The notes under the pieces: model-generated
What the model saw: the letters and a program-made list of their open reading frames with translations, nothing else
What the model was told of the DNA's origin: nothing
The model's database searches: none
Source: Aliarcobacter butzleri
Lineage (GTDB): Bacteria > Campylobacterota > Campylobacteria > Campylobacterales > Arcobacteraceae
Direction of reading: 5' to 3'
Length of the DNA: 16,678 nt
Assembly (NCBI GenBank): GCA_012522985.1
Contig: JAAYJJ010000035.1
Location: 1-16,678, forward strand
Program-made: the position numbers and the translations under genes
Shown here: piece by piece, positions 16,476-16,678 of the stretch
How positions within the stretch are numbered: position 1 is the first letter of the stretch
How the letters are laid out: the number at the start of each line of letters is the position of its first letter

Positions 16476-16499
16476 TTTTTATGGTAGTTTTTATGGTAA
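16476..16499. repeat. Two tandem 12-bp repeats, consensus TTTTTATGGTAR
   Basis: TTTTTATGGTAG (16476-16487) and TTTTTATGGTAA (16488-16499) differ only in the last base. They begin 15 bases after the 10-bp repeat tract. On the minus strand they read as tandem TACCATAAAAA, a second possible class of protein-binding site. Confidence 0.8.
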
Positions 16500-16502
16500 C
16501 TT

Positions 16503-16532
16503 ACTCATAGTGAAAAAAATAGTGTTATGAGT
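16503..16532. repeat. 7-bp inverted repeat ACTCATA/TATGAGT
   Basis: ACTCATA (16503-16509) and TATGAGT (16526-16532) are exact inverted copies separated by 16 bases. The interval and left arm also contain ATAGTG twice (16507-16512 and 16519-16524), again 12 bases apart. It could be a recombinase core site, an operator or a weak terminator. Confidence 0.6.
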
Positions 16533-16546
16533 GAATACAATCATGC

Positions 16547-16575
16547 TGAATATTTAAATGATTACTAAATATTCA
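16547..16575. repeat. 10-bp inverted repeat TGAATATTTA/TAAATATTCA
   Basis: The arms at 16547-16556 and 16566-16575 are perfect inverted copies with a nine-base spacer. With TTAGATTTTTGATTTTTTTT following on the plus strand, it could terminate the tRNA transcript. A dyad for a DNA-binding protein is equally possible. Confidence 0.6.
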
Positions 16576-16678
16576 TTAGATTTTTGATTTTTTTTGGCTG
16601 TAAAATATTGTAATATTATTAATTTCAACTTTTTTTAAATTATATACCTTATTTTTAATAATAGAATTATATAAATAA

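Larger units (their letters stand above)
16359..16678. other. Gene-free, repeat-rich AT stretch after tRNA-Ser (candidate attachment-site arm region)
   Basis: No credible ORF or RNA gene is visible in these 320 bases. The stretch holds a 9-bp direct repeat, 10-bp and 12-bp tandem repeats and two inverted repeats, described separately. Short direct repeats next to the 3' end of a tRNA are usual for the arm-binding sites of tyrosine recombinases, so this may be one end of an integrated element. No integrase and no second copy of the tRNA 3' end are in the window. Confidence 0.45.

Noticed and set aside
16359..16678. CRISPR array
   Set aside because: The repeats are 9-12 bp and adjacent or nearly so. 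No 25-40 bp repeats separated by unique spacers are present, and no cas gene is visible.

Overview
The window looks like chromosomal DNA from a Campylobacterota (epsilonproteobacterial) species. The grounds are a strongly AT-rich sequence with AGA as the dominant arginine codon, a ribosomal-protein operon without rpmD (L30), a zinc-ribbon type S14, and protein sequences (UvrD, L29, L16, MqnP) that read like those of Campylobacter, Arcobacter, Sulfurimonas or Sulfurospirillum relatives. I cannot place it to genus from sequence reading alone.

Layout. Bases 1-1656 hold the 3' part of a UvrD/PcrA-type helicase, ended by a hairpin. A consensus-like sigma70 promoter (1726-1754) with a GC-rich discriminator then drives a roughly 10.7-kb fused S10-spc operon. 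A short leader containing a hairpin (1771-1812) precedes rpsJ. The gene order is rpsJ, rplC, rplD, rplW, rplB, rpsS, rplV, rpsC, rplP, rpmC, rpsQ, rplN, rplX, rplE, rpsN, rpsH, rplF, rplR, rpsE, rplO, secY, map, infA. Genes are separated by 0-21 bases or overlap, and no internal terminator is evident. The operon ends at a hairpin (12478-12503). The rpmJ-rpsM-rpsK-rpsD-rpoA-rplQ block that often follows infA is absent here.

Convergent to the operon, on the minus strand, lie a PagL-like lipid A 3-O-deacylase gene, a UbiA-family prenyltransferase gene (probably mqnP of futalosine-pathway menaquinone synthesis), and ilvD (branched-chain amino-acid synthesis). A 177-bp divergent promoter region separates ilvD from a plus-strand tRNA operon: Gly(GCC), Leu(TAA), Cys(GCA), Ser(TGA). 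All four tRNAs encode their CCA ends.

The last 320 bases after tRNA-Ser carry no gene. They hold dense short repeats: three 10-bp tandem units, two 12-bp tandem units, a 9-bp direct repeat and two inverted repeats. This resembles the arm-site region of a tyrosine-recombinase attachment site, so tRNA-Ser may be the edge of an integrated element that continues beyond the window. That is inference, because no integrase is visible.

The points most worth a second look are the repeat field after tRNA-Ser, the Glu-to-Asp change at the expected third catalytic position of PagL, the hairpin in the S10 leader, and a possibly leaderless mqnP transcript. Most of the window is otherwise ordinary, conserved core genome.
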